Position numbers and translations under genes: made by a program | The notes under the pieces: model-generated | Seen by the model: only the letters and a program-made list of their open reading frames with translations | The model's database searches: none | What the model was told of the DNA's origin: nothing | Assembly: GCA_025363455.1 (NCBI GenBank) | Contig: JANYDW010000045.1 | Location: 1-60,300 of the forward strand | DNA from: Oleiharenicola sp. | GTDB lineage: Bacteria > Verrucomicrobiota > Verrucomicrobiia > Opitutales > Opitutaceae | DNA: 60,300 nt | Direction of reading: 5' to 3' | Shown here: positions 1 through 6,417 of the stretch, piece by piece | Layout of the letters: the number at the start of each line of letters is the position of its first letter | Numbering within the stretch: the stretch's first letter is position 1

Positions 1-168
1 CGCATCGAGGAACTCATCGGCTGGTGCAAGACCACGGGCAACTTCCGCAAGAGCCGCTACCGCGGCGTCGCGCGAACCAACGCGCAGGGCCAGTATGTGG
101 CCATCGCCTGCAATCTGGTGCGCATGGCCAAACTCTCGCTCGGACCACCCGGTCTGGTGCGGGCCTGA
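1..168 (+). CDS. IS5-like transposase, C-terminal end (partial)
   Basis: The window opens inside a reading frame that closes at 168. The 55 residues read RIEELIGWCKTTGNFRKSRY and end with CNLVRMAKL..., the typical C-terminal end of DDE transposases of the IS5 superfamily, where the last acidic residue of the catalytic triad sits in the IEE segment just before the W-K-T-x-G-x-F-R-K motif. Only the tail is present because the gene starts outside the window. About 150 bases downstream lies a sequence that resembles the terminal inverted repeat of such elements, so the insertion sequence probably ends near 336. Whether the full element is intact cannot be judged here. Confidence 0.8.
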   Translation, partial: RIEELIGWCKTTGNFRKSRYRGVARTNAQGQYVAIACNLVRMAKLSLGPPGLVRA

Positions 169-313
169 GCGCCCGCCGCGGCCGTGGTGTGTCCGGACCC
201 CGCGACAACGCCGCCAAAACCATGCGGACCGCGCAGAAACCGGCGCGAAAGCAAAGCCCGCAGCTCGCGCTCGTGGCCCAAAATCACCCGACGGAGCACC
301 AAAATCTCAAAAC

Positions 314-336
314 GGGCGGTTTTTCAGCAGCCTGCT
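314..336. repeat. probable terminal inverted repeat of the IS5-like element
   Basis: The segment GGGCGGTTTTTCAGCAGCC followed by TGC resembles the ends of IS5-superfamily elements, which commonly carry CTGCTGAAAAACC-type termini. It follows the transposase stop by about 150 bp, which suits a right end. The matching left end is outside the window. The remaining gap from 337 to 574 holds no gene; it contains a small hairpin (AGGGGA at 481-486 with TCCCCT at 493-498) and a TTGACG box at 510-515 that could belong to the rpsU promoter, but no convincing -10 box was found. Confidence 0.45.
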
Positions 337-574
337 AGACGACGCCATGGTGGATCCCCGCAAAGCGATGAAGCGTGTGCCGTGATGCGACAAAAAACAG
401 CTTATGCTGGATGCGACAGAATTTTGGGCGCACACCTAGATAGTTAGGCGACAGGGAGATGGCGGGGCGGGATGCCGCTGAGGGGATCTGCCTCCCCTAA
501 AAATAGGGGTTGACGGTGGGGTATGCGGCTGGCTCTTTGTGACCTTTTCAACCGCCAAATCCCTCCCTTTCACC

Positions 575-772
575 ATGCCTATCGAGATCAAGATGCGTAA
601 GAATGAGCCGATCGACCGTGCGCTGCGCCGCATGAAGAAGAAGCTCGAGCGCGAGTGCATCATCAAGGACGTGCGCATGAAGCGTTACGCCGAGAAGCCG
701 TCGGAGCGCAAGCGCCGCAAGAACAAGGTAATGGCTTTCACCATGATGCTGCGCCGCCGCTACGCAGAGTAA
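575..772 (+). CDS. rpsU: 30S ribosomal protein S21
   Basis: A 65-residue, highly basic protein starting MPIEIKMRKNEPIDRALRR. The pattern of S21 is clear: a short beta-like N-terminus, the R-A-L-R-R-M-K-K-K-L-E-R-E helix, and a C-terminal run rich in Arg and Lys (KPSERKRRKNK) ending MLRRRYAE. S21 binds the 30S platform near the anti-Shine-Dalgarno end of 16S rRNA and helps in initiation. The frame is also open for 12 codons upstream, but the ATG at 575 gives the family's usual N-terminus. A strong hairpin terminator follows within 30 bp, so the gene appears monocistronic. Confidence 0.95.
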   Translation: MPIEIKMRKNEPIDRALRRMKKKLERECIIKDVRMKRYAEKPSERKRRKNKVMAFTMMLRRRYAE

Positions 773-797
773 GCTTCCTTTCAGACTGGTATCTGTC

Positions 798-833
798 CGG
801 CCGGCCGCCTTCGGGTTGCCGGCCGATTTGTTT
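798..833 (+). terminator. Rho-independent terminator of rpsU
   Basis: An 8-bp perfect GC stem (CGGCCGGC at 798-805 with GCCGGCCG at 818-825) closes a 12-nt loop and is followed by ATTTGTTTG. It lies 25 bp after the rpsU stop. The T-run is interrupted, so termination may be imperfect. Confidence 0.7.
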
Positions 834-852
834 GTGGGGGTGGAGGGCCGAA

Positions 853-918
853 GGTAGGGCGCGACCGCTGGGCGCGCCGTAAGGACATTCGCGGACGGCC
901 CAGCGGTCCGTCCCTACC
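853..918. repeat. imperfect inverted repeat (intergenic palindromic element)
   Basis: The left arm starts GGTAGGGCGCGACCGCTGGGC (first bases shown at 853 onward) and the right arm ends in CCGTCCCTACC at 918; the arms match over about 21 bp with a few differences. The structure resembles REP-like elements and sits in the rpsU-isomerase intergenic space, with no coding sequence. Confidence 0.6.
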
Positions 919-974
919 ACCAAGCCCCCGCTTGATTCCGTCCCGCTCCCGTGTCCTAGTAAAAACATCCGCGG

Positions 975-1928
975 ATGAAGCCGACCATTGCCCTCTCCAG
1001 TTGCTGGCTCTCCCAGCGTCATCAGGACGGCTATGAAATGCTGCAGGAGATCGCGGGTCTGGGGTTTGAATGGGTCGAGCTCAGCCACGGCATCAAGATC
1101 ACCCTCGTGCCCGGAATCCTGAAGGCGGTCGAGGAGGGGGTCATCAAAATCTCGTCGTGTCACAACTTTTGCCCGTTGCCGGCCGGCGTCACCCACGCCG
1201 CGCCCAACCTTTACATGCCTTCGTCGTCGGACGCCCGCGAGCGCGACCAGTGGCTGCGACAGAGCAAGCGCACGCTCGACTTCGCCCACCAGGTGAAGGC
1301 GCGCAAGGTGGTCCTTCACCTCGGTTCGGTGGAGTTTTTCTGGTTCAACCCGGCTGGCAAACTCGACTCCTACCTCGAGGCGCACGCCGCGACCGACCTC
1401 GCGAACGATGCCGCCTACGCAAAGCTCCTCGCCAAATCCCTTGCCAAGCTGAAAGACCGGATGCCGCCTTATTGGGAAAACACCAAGGCCGGGCTCGTCC
1501 AGCTGTTGCCCTACGCCGAGGCGAAAGGCGTGCTGCTGGGCTTTGAGAACCGCGAAGCCTTCGATGAACTGCCGCTCGACGCCGATCACCCCGACCTTTT
1601 CACCGCCATGACCAAGCCCAACGCCTGCGGTTACTGGCACGACACCGGCCACGCCCAGATCAAGCAGGACATGGGTCTGCTCAACCACCGCGAGCATCTC
1701 GAGATGAACGCGCCGAACGCCATCGGGTTTCACCTGCACGACGTCAGTGCCGAGGGTCGTGACCACCAGCCCATCGGGACGGGCAAGATTGATTTCGAGA
1801 TGGTCAGCTCGTTCTGGCGGCCCGCGCACACGCTCGTACTGGAGTTCAGCCCGCGGCTCACGACAGAGCAGGTTTTATCCTCGAAACAACGCGTGGACGA
1901 ACTCGTCGCCCAGCGATTTGGCGGATAG
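975..1928 (+). CDS. sugar phosphate isomerase/epimerase (xylose isomerase-like TIM barrel)
   Basis: A 317-residue soluble protein of the xylose isomerase-like TIM-barrel superfamily, which includes sugar isomerases, epimerases, inosose dehydratases and endonuclease IV. The N-terminus MKPTIALSSCWLSQRH leads into strand-helix units: GFEWVELSHG, a conserved HNFCPLP loop, KVVLHLGSVEF (metal-site region), LLGFENR with a Glu, GYWHDTGHAQ with a probable metal-binding Asp and His, and GFHLHDV plus LEFSPR at the end. Substrate cannot be told from the sequence. The last 26 codons are echoed by a second degenerate copy at 2562-2636, on the far side of a TA pair, which suggests that the pair inserted into or next to the 3' end of this gene. 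Confidence 0.85.
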   Translation: MKPTIALSSCWLSQRHQDGYEMLQEIAGLGFEWVELSHGIKITLVPGILKAVEEGVIKISSCHNFCPLPAGVTHAAPNLYMPSSSDARERDQWLRQSKRTLDFAHQVKARKVVLHLGSVEFFWFNPAGKLDSYLEAHAATDLANDAAYAKLLAKSLAKLKDRMPPYWENTKAGLVQLLPYAEAKGVLLGFENREAFDELPLDADHPDLFTAMTKPNACGYWHDTGHAQIKQDMGLLNHREHLEMNAPNAIGFHLHDVSAEGRDHQPIGTGKIDFEMVSSFWRPAHTLVLEFSPRLTTEQVLSSKQRVDELVAQRFGG

Positions 1929-1993
1929 GGAACGAGTCCCTTCGACGTGCGGGCAACCTTGACTCGAAGGCCCAAGTGAGCCTCTTTGAGCCC

Positions 1994-2293
1994 ATGGCCA
2001 CCACGCTCCTTCGCACCCGGGTTGACGCCCGCCGCGCCGCCGCCGCCAAGAAAATTCTCCACGGTCTCGGCCTCGACGCCACCACCGCCGTCAACATGCT
2101 CTTCGCGCAGGTTATTGCCCGGCGCGGCCTGCCTTTTGCGGTGCAGGAAGACGGGGATGCCTACGCGCAAAGTGAATACGGCCTGACTCCCGCCGAGATG
2201 GACGCCGCTGCGAAGCGCATCCGCCAGAGCATCGCTCGTGAACGCAAGGCAGGGACCATTCGCCCGGTGAAGTCGGCCGATGACCTCCTTTGA
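1994..2293 (+). CDS. RelB/DinJ-family antitoxin
   Basis: A 99-residue protein starting MATTLLRTRVDARRAAAAKK, with the ribbon-helix-helix pattern of RelB/DinJ antitoxins: a short N-terminal strand (LLRTRVD), then the helix pair A-A-K-K-I-L-x-x-L-G-L-D-A-T-T-A-V-N-M-L-F-A-Q-V. The C-terminal half should fold around and neutralise the toxin encoded next. A GTG at 1976 is in frame, but the ATG at 1994 gives the family's usual start. The stop overlaps the toxin gene by 14 bp, so the two are translationally coupled. Such antitoxins usually repress their own promoter. Confidence 0.82.
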   Translation: MATTLLRTRVDARRAAAAKKILHGLGLDATTAVNMLFAQVIARRGLPFAVQEDGDAYAQSEYGLTPAEMDAAAKRIRQSIARERKAGTIRPVKSADDLL

Positions 2294-2558
2294 CTCCACG
2301 GCACGCTTTCGCGCCTGCCTTAAAAAGGAACGGTTGGATCGTCAGGTGGTGTTTGCCACCATGCAACTAGCCGCGGCAGCGTGGGGCCAGTCCCATCTGC
2401 ACAGCGGTCGAGGGATACGCCGTCTCACCGCCGGTGCCTATGAATGTCGGCTGGACCGTGGCACTCGTCTGTTGTTTTTCTCGGAATCAGGAAGGCTGCT
2501 TTTCGACTTCGCGGGCAACCACGACCAGGTGCAGGCCTACCTGAAGAATCGCCGCTGA
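2280..2558 (+). CDS. RelE/ParE-superfamily toxin, probable
   Basis: A 92-residue protein that overlaps the antitoxin by 14 bp in another frame, the standard layout of a type II TA operon. It contains GIRRLTAGAYECRLDRGTRLLFF followed by hydrophobic strands (RLLFDFAGNHDQVQAYLKNRR; first part quoted only in pieces), which match the beta-rich core of RelE/ParE-like toxins, where an R-x-D-x-x-x-R-L-L-F strand is typical and a final H-D-x-V is common. RelE-like toxins cut mRNA on the ribosome and ParE-like ones poison gyrase; the sequence does not decide between them. The assignment rests on the partner gene and fold pattern, so the exact subfamily is uncertain. Confidence 0.7.
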   Translation: MTSFDSTARFRACLKKERLDRQVVFATMQLAAAAWGQSHLHSGRGIRRLTAGAYECRLDRGTRLLFFSESGRLLFDFAGNHDQVQAYLKNRR

Positions 2559-2561
2559 GCC

Positions 2562-2636
2562 CGCGCCTCACCCCCGAGGAAGTGCTCTCATCGAAGCAAC
2601 GTCGATGAGCTCGTCGCGAAGCGGTTCGGCGGCTAG
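2562..2636 (+). pseudogene. duplicated 3' end of the sugar isomerase gene
   Basis: These bases read PRLTPEEVLSSKQR, then after a 2-base deletion DELVAKRFGG and a stop. That is the C-terminus of the isomerase upstream (PRLTTEQVLSSKQRVDELVA, then QRFGG). The DNA is similar but not identical, with many third-position changes, so this is an old or divergent copy rather than a fresh duplication. The TA pair lies exactly between the two copies. From 2637 to 2871 no gene is visible. Confidence 0.8.
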
Positions 2637-2871
2637 TGCGGTGGGGTCTTCGCTAATTCTTGGATTGTTTACGGCTGGGGGCATGCAGGGCGAGCCATTC
2701 CAAGTCGTCCCAAAACGCCTACTTGGTCGTAGGTATGGCATACTCGCTTGCCAGCGTGACGGTCTTCTTTTGTCCGATCTGCGAATGGTTTGTCTCTCAG
2801 GGAGAAAACATGGGCTCATGCCATCTGGTCTGTCCGACTGGGTGGCGTGACACGGTTCGCCCGAAAATAGA

Positions 2872-4041
2872 TTATTGTTTTTCTAGTTCATAAATCCACC
2901 GCTTATGCGGGCCGGAGAGCGTGATGCGGTCGAGCTGGGTCAGCGGCACCCATTCGAGCGAGTCAGACCGGGCGATGAATTCCCGCAGGGCGGGTGTGAG
3001 CTTCGCGGCGTAGATGGACTCGGTGATCTGGAAGCGGGTGATGGCGCGGCGCTTTACCATGAGGAGACTCAACACTTTCTTGTCATCGCGAGGTGCGCGA
3101 AGCGCGCCGTGGCGATCCAGTCTCGAGACAGGCTTGGGACCTCTAACCGGCTGGATTGCTTCGTCGCCCTTGTGGGTTCTTCGCAATGACGGTATATGAA
3201 TCCCGAGATCGGACGCCTCGGGCAATTCGTGGAGTCCGGCCAGGCGTTTCGCCTTGGCGTGGCCGCGACGCAGGAGGAGGCGACCACGATCCATGCACCA
3301 GACGCGGGCGACGGATTTTTGCTCGATGAGCTTGGGTTTCAGGCGCGGGAGCTTCGCGGGTTGGCCGCTGCTCCGGGCAATGCAGAACACTGCGACGGGA
3401 CAAACGAGGCACAGGGGATTCTGGCGGAAGCAGACGGTCGCGCCTAGTTCCATCATCGCCTGGTTGTGCGTGCCGGGGTGGGAGCCGGTGATGAGCGCGC
3501 CGGCGAGCGGCGTGAAATGCTTCACGGCCTCGGTGCCGTCGCGGAACTGGCGGCCCTCGCCGGTCAGGCGAGCGAGGATGCGGACCACGTTGCCGTCCAC
3601 GACAGCGGCGGGTTCGTCGAAGGAGATGCTCGTGATGGCCGCGGCGGTGTAGGGGCCGATGCCGGGCAGCTCGCGCCACTCAGCCGGTGAACGTGGGGGG
3701 ACGGGGGCGGCAACCCAGGCCTGCGCGAGCCGGTGCAGGTTGCGGGCGCGGGAGTAGTAGCCGAGGCCTTCCCAGAGCTTCATCACCTTGGACTCGGTCG
3801 CGGCGGCGAGGGCGGCGAAGTCGGGCAGCAAGCGCAGCCAGCGGTCGAAGTAGGGGAGCACAGTAACCACCTGTGTCTGCTGGAGCATGAATTCCGAGAC
3901 GACCGTCTTGTAGAGCGAGGGGGCGTCGCGCCACGGGAGCTTGCGGTGGTGGATGCGATACCAGGCATGGAGAGCCTGTTGGAAAGGTAGCCGTCGGGAA
4001 ATGAGGGTTTCGGAATTGGCCACGAAAAACACAAAAAACAC
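2872..4041 (-). CDS. mutY: A/G-specific adenine glycosylase with an in-frame repeat insert
   Basis: MutY removes adenine mispaired with 8-oxoguanine. The 389-residue protein has the catalytic Glu at about 50 (SEFMLQQTQ), the helix-hairpin-helix LPGIGPYTAAAI at 125-136, the catalytic Asp at 149 (VVDGN), and a 4Fe-4S loop of Cys 204, 211, 214 and 220 (C-x6-C-x2-C-x5-C). The C-terminal MutT-like domain, which recognises 8-oxoguanine, follows. Residues 284-320 of that domain are encoded by a 109-bp palindromic repeat inserted without breaking the frame. No ATG is available at the front: in-frame GTG codons lie at 4041, 4032 and 4023, all inside an intergenic repeat, so the exact start is uncertain. 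Confidence 0.9.
   Translation of the reverse strand: MFFVFFVANSETLISRRLPFQQALHAWYRIHHRKLPWRDAPSLYKTVVSEFMLQQTQVVTVLPYFDRWLRLLPDFAALAAATESKVMKLWEGLGYYSRARNLHRLAQAWVAAPVPPRSPAEWRELPGIGPYTAAAITSISFDEPAAVVDGNVVRILARLTGEGRQFRDGTEAVKHFTPLAGALITGSHPGTHNQAMMELGATVCFRQNPLCLVCPVAVFCIARSSGQPAKLPRLKPKLIEQKSVARVWCMDRGRLLLRRGHAKAKRLAGLHELPEASDLGIHIPSLRRTHKGDEAIQPVRGPKPVSRLDRHGALRAPRDDKKVLSLLMVKRRAITRFQITESIYAAKLTPALREFIARSDSLEWVPLTQLDRITLSGPHKRWIYELEKQ
3082..3190. repeat. palindromic element inserted in frame in mutY
   Basis: The outer arms are GTCATCGCGA (3082-3091) and TCGCAATGAC (3181-3190), and inner arms GGCGATCCAG and CTGGATTGCT also pair. A shorter relative with the same arms occurs between genes at 25379-25453. 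On the mutY strand the element reads through as about 36 residues (RTHKGDEAIQPVRGPKP and onward to RAPRDD), with no counterpart in normal MutY domain architecture. Confidence 0.8.
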
Positions 4042-4162
4042 GAAAAGGTGTGGAGGGTCCAGCTCCCGCTGGACCGCGGCCCGGTGGAGCCGGGCCCTTT
4101 AAAGGACAATGCGTGGACCAAGGTCCGGATTTTTTTGTGTGTTTTTGTGCCTTTTTGTGGCC
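4018..4162. repeat. composite inverted-repeat element between mutY and rnhC
   Basis: The outer arms are GGCCACGAAAAACACAAAAA-type sequence on the left and its imperfect complement, TTTTTGTGCCTTTTTGTGGCC, on the right (only parts quoted). Inside lie a perfect hairpin, GGTCCAGC TCCC GCTGGACC at 4056-4075, and a second GC hairpin around GCCCGGTGGAGCCGGGC. Both divergent genes therefore begin against the same T-rich GTG-containing repeat, and the mutY GTG start candidates are within it. It may hold both promoters, but no clear -35/-10 pair was seen. Confidence 0.6.
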
Positions 4163-4173
4163 ATCTAGACCCC

Positions 4174-5184
4174 ATGCCCAAACGGTTCGACGACGCGGAG
4201 GAAGAAAAGCCAAAGGCGATCACCACCTACACGATCAAGCTCGACGACGCCCAGATGGAGAAGCTGCGCGCGGCGACGGCGGCCAAGCATTGGGAGGAGG
4301 TCGAGGTGCCGTATGCGCGGTTTGCCTTCAAGGGACCGAAGGTCAATGTGACGGCGTACACCAGCGGCAAGGTCGTCGTGGCCGGCAAGGATACCGAAGA
4401 TTTCGTGCAGAATGTCATTGAGGCGCAGGTCACCGGTGCGCCCAAGCTCGGCTACGACGAGGTGCTGCACCCCGACTGGTATGAGCCGCACGCCGGCCTC
4501 GACGAAAGCGGCAAGGGTGACCTCTTCGGCCCGGTGGTGGCGGCGACCGTGGTGGCCGACGGCGAAGCGGTGCGTGGTTGGCTCAAGGCCGGGGTGCGCG
4601 ACAGCAAGACGATCGTGGACGCCCAGATCCTCAAGCTCGACGAACTGATCCGTAACACACCAGGCGTCGTGGTCGAGACGCGCTACATGGACATGCACGA
4701 GTACAACCGGGTGATGGCCCGGCCCTACGCCAGCCTCAACCGCCTGCTCGCCCAGCACCATGCCGACGCCCTGCATGCCGCGTTGAAACTGAAGTGGGTG
4801 CCGCGTGGCCTGCTTGATCAGTTTTCGAAGGAGCCGCTCGTCCAGCGCGAGCTGAAGAAGCTGGGCGTGGAGCGGTTCACCCTCGCGATGCGCACCAAGG
4901 CAGAGGAGGACCCCGTGGTCGCGGCGGCGTCGATTGTGGCGCGGGCTGAGTTCGTCCGCTGCATGGCGGCGTTGTCCCGGCAGTTCGGCGACAAGCTCCT
5001 CAAGGGCGCCGGGGCGCAGACCAAGGCGCAGGCGGCACTGCTCATTCAACAGCTCGGTGCCCGCGCGCTGGGTGATTTCGCCAAGCTACATTTCCGCACC
5101 TGCTACGAGGTGGTGTCCGAGGCCGGCAAGCTCGATGAGCTGCCGCTGCCCGTGCCGAAGGAAAAGACCGAGTGGAAGCGGTAG
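4174..5184 (+). CDS. rnhC: ribonuclease HIII
   Basis: A 336-residue protein that cuts the RNA strand of RNA-DNA hybrids. The N-terminal 90 residues (TYTIKLDDAQMEKLRAA..., then VNVTAYTSGKVVVAG) match the TBP-like substrate-binding domain that separates RNase HIII from HII. The catalytic domain starts with GLDESGKGDLFGP at 108-120, where Asp110 and Glu111 form the D-E motif typical of HIII, and continues with GVRDSKT and EEDPVVAAASIVARAE. The ATG at 4174 is chosen because the upstream frame extension runs through the intergenic repeat. It is divergent from mutY and stands about 1.2 kb from rnhB, so both type 2 RNases H are encoded close together. Confidence 0.93.
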   Translation: MPKRFDDAEEEKPKAITTYTIKLDDAQMEKLRAATAAKHWEEVEVPYARFAFKGPKVNVTAYTSGKVVVAGKDTEDFVQNVIEAQVTGAPKLGYDEVLHPDWYEPHAGLDESGKGDLFGPVVAATVVADGEAVRGWLKAGVRDSKTIVDAQILKLDELIRNTPGVVVETRYMDMHEYNRVMARPYASLNRLLAQHHADALHAALKLKWVPRGLLDQFSKEPLVQRELKKLGVERFTLAMRTKAEEDPVVAAASIVARAEFVRCMAALSRQFGDKLLKGAGAQTKAQAALLIQQLGARALGDFAKLHFRTCYEVVSEAGKLDELPLPVPKEKTEWKR

Positions 5185-5206
5185 GGTGGGGCATGCCGTG
5201 GTCCGG

Positions 5207-5276
5207 AATGTAGGAGGGGCTTTACGCCCCGACGGGATCAAGCGTTCGTGTCGGGGCGTAAAGCCCCTCCTACATT
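5207..5276. repeat. perfect 27-bp inverted repeat; possible bidirectional terminator
   Basis: The arm from 5207 to 5233 (AATGTAGGAGGGGCTTTACG, then CCCCGAC) is the exact complement of 5250-5276, with a 16-nt loop. It lies between the convergent rnhC and 5296-5805 genes, where a hairpin would end transcription from both sides, although there is no long T-run. The perfect arms suggest a recent mobile palindrome. Confidence 0.85.
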
Positions 5277-5295
5277 CGATCCGACGTAGAACTCC

Positions 5296-5805
5296 TCACG
5301 GCGCCTTCTCTTCCTCGCTAACGAGTTCGCTGATGTAGTGCGTGAATTCTTCGTCCTCGCCCTCCAGGAGCATGGGCAGGGCGTCACGAAAATCCGTCCG
5401 GCGCACCCACTCGCGCATGTAGTCCTCCCACGACTGCCACATGCGGCGGGTCTGCTTGTCCATCTTCGGCTCGTAGACGAGCAGGTAGGCGCGCTCGAAC
5501 AATGAGATGAGGATGCCGAAGATGGCCTGCCGGCGCTCCTGCTGCTCCCCGGTCAGCTCCTCGCGGCTGCCCTCGCGGCGGAGCAGGTGCAAGTCGGCGT
5601 TGTCGAGCACGAGCTTGAGGAACTCCCGGTATTCGTCGGATAGGCGCTGGTAGATTTCCTCCTCCTCATTCTGGCGCTCCTTGCGCTGTTCCAGGACAAA
5701 AGTGAAAATCGCGAGAGGAAGGGCAACAATGGTCACGATGTAGCTAAGCATCTCAAGAATCTCGTGGAGGCTCATGCCGGTCAGTGAAAACGGTTTCCGG
5801 GCCAA
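5296..5805 (-). CDS. hypothetical membrane-anchored protein with cytoplasmic helical domain
   Basis: A 169-residue protein of unknown function. Residues about 12-37 (LHEILEMLSYIVTIVALPLA, then IFTFVLEQ) form a single transmembrane helix, after which comes a highly charged helical region (RKERQNEEEEIYQRLSDEYR) likely to be a coiled coil, then LLRREGSREEL and an acidic tail. The layout, one N-terminal membrane helix and a soluble helical domain with YLLVYEPKM, is common among small uncharacterised bacterial proteins. The start may be at 5805 or at the internal ATG at 5775 (MSLHEILEML); the second leaves a better membrane anchor at the very N-terminus. Confidence 0.6.
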   Translation of the reverse strand: MARKPFSLTGMSLHEILEMLSYIVTIVALPLAIFTFVLEQRKERQNEEEEIYQRLSDEYREFLKLVLDNADLHLLRREGSREELTGEQQERRQAIFGILISLFERAYLLVYEPKMDKQTRRMWQSWEDYMREWVRRTDFRDALPMLLEGEDEEFTHYISELVSEEEKAP

Positions 5806-5924
5806 AAACCAGCCTTGGCTGGGTCACGATCTGAAGGCCGCGGTTGGGCAGGCTACACAGAGTATGGCCTTAACTGAGGCAAAGGTGCACTTGACCGGAT
5901 AGGGGTCTGATACACCCTTCTGGC

Positions 5925-6131
5925 ATGCCCGGCATTCTCACCAAAAAGAAGCCTCCGGTTGGCAAAACCCGGAGGGCAAAAGCAGTGCGACCTACAGCCA
6001 AAGGTCCGGTTCAGCCATTGCACGGGTCCCGGGAGGAGTGGTTGCGGCAGTTGCGGGCCGAATACACGCCCGCGGTGAGCAAGCAGACCCTTCTGGTTAA
6101 CGAAGATTTCCCGGTTTACGGCGAGTCGTGA
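5925..6131 (+). CDS. small antitoxin-like protein of a CcdB/MazF-type pair
   Basis: A 68-residue basic protein, MPGILTKKKPPVGKTRRAKA..., with a short amphipathic C-terminal half (SREEWLRQLRAEYTPAVSKQ). No known domain is evident. It is called an antitoxin because its stop overlaps the GTG start of a CcdB-like toxin by 4 bp (GTGA at 6128-6131), because it is small with a charged, probably flexible N-terminus, and because of gene order. An unrelated small protein is possible. The 119 bp upstream carry a TTGACC box at 5891 that may belong to its promoter. Confidence 0.5.
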   Translation: MPGILTKKKPPVGKTRRAKAVRPTAKGPVQPLHGSREEWLRQLRAEYTPAVSKQTLLVNEDFPVYGES

Positions 6132-6415
6132 ATCTGGAGCTTTTCTCCTCCAAAAGAGGGAGCACCGTGCCCAACTTGGTGGGAATCCAAGCGTCGGATC
6201 TCAATATGCTGCCGACCGTCTTGGTGTGCCCCGTGCTCCCAGGTTTTCCGGTCTCGGGTGTGCGCACCACAGTCGTGATTGAAAATCGACCCTACACTGT
6301 GCTGTGTGAACTTGCGCGACCAATCAACCGGCGTGTGCTGACCAAAGTGGGCGAATTGGATCAATTAGCCTCGCGACGAGTGCTCAGCGTGTTTCACCTG
6401 ATCCTCGCTCAATAA
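6128..6415 (+). CDS. CcdB/MazF-fold toxin, probable
   Basis: A 95-residue protein starting with GTG. The segment PNLVGIQASDLNMLPTVLVC followed by PVLPG, then VVIENRPYTVLCELARPINR and VGELDQLASRRVLSVFHLIL, follows the CcdB/MazF pattern: a strand with (V/I)QSD-like residues, a second ending in (V/C)P, the Y-x-V-x-x-E strand, and a final helix. CcdB poisons gyrase, whereas MazF/PemK cut mRNA; the QASD segment recalls CcdB. Translation is coupled to the upstream gene by the GTGA overlap. The stop lies only 2 bp before the rnhB start, so the TA pair and RNase HII may be cotranscribed. Confidence 0.62.
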   Translation: MNLELFSSKRGSTVPNLVGIQASDLNMLPTVLVCPVLPGFPVSGVRTTVVIENRPYTVLCELARPINRRVLTKVGELDQLASRRVLSVFHLILAQ

Positions 6416-6417
6416 CC

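Noticed and set aside
2690..2800. Minus-strand stretch resembling a small antitoxin (TVTLASEYAIPTTK, stop, AFWDDLEWLALHA)
   Set aside because: It contains an internal stop, lacks a start, and no partner toxin is next to it; too short to assign.
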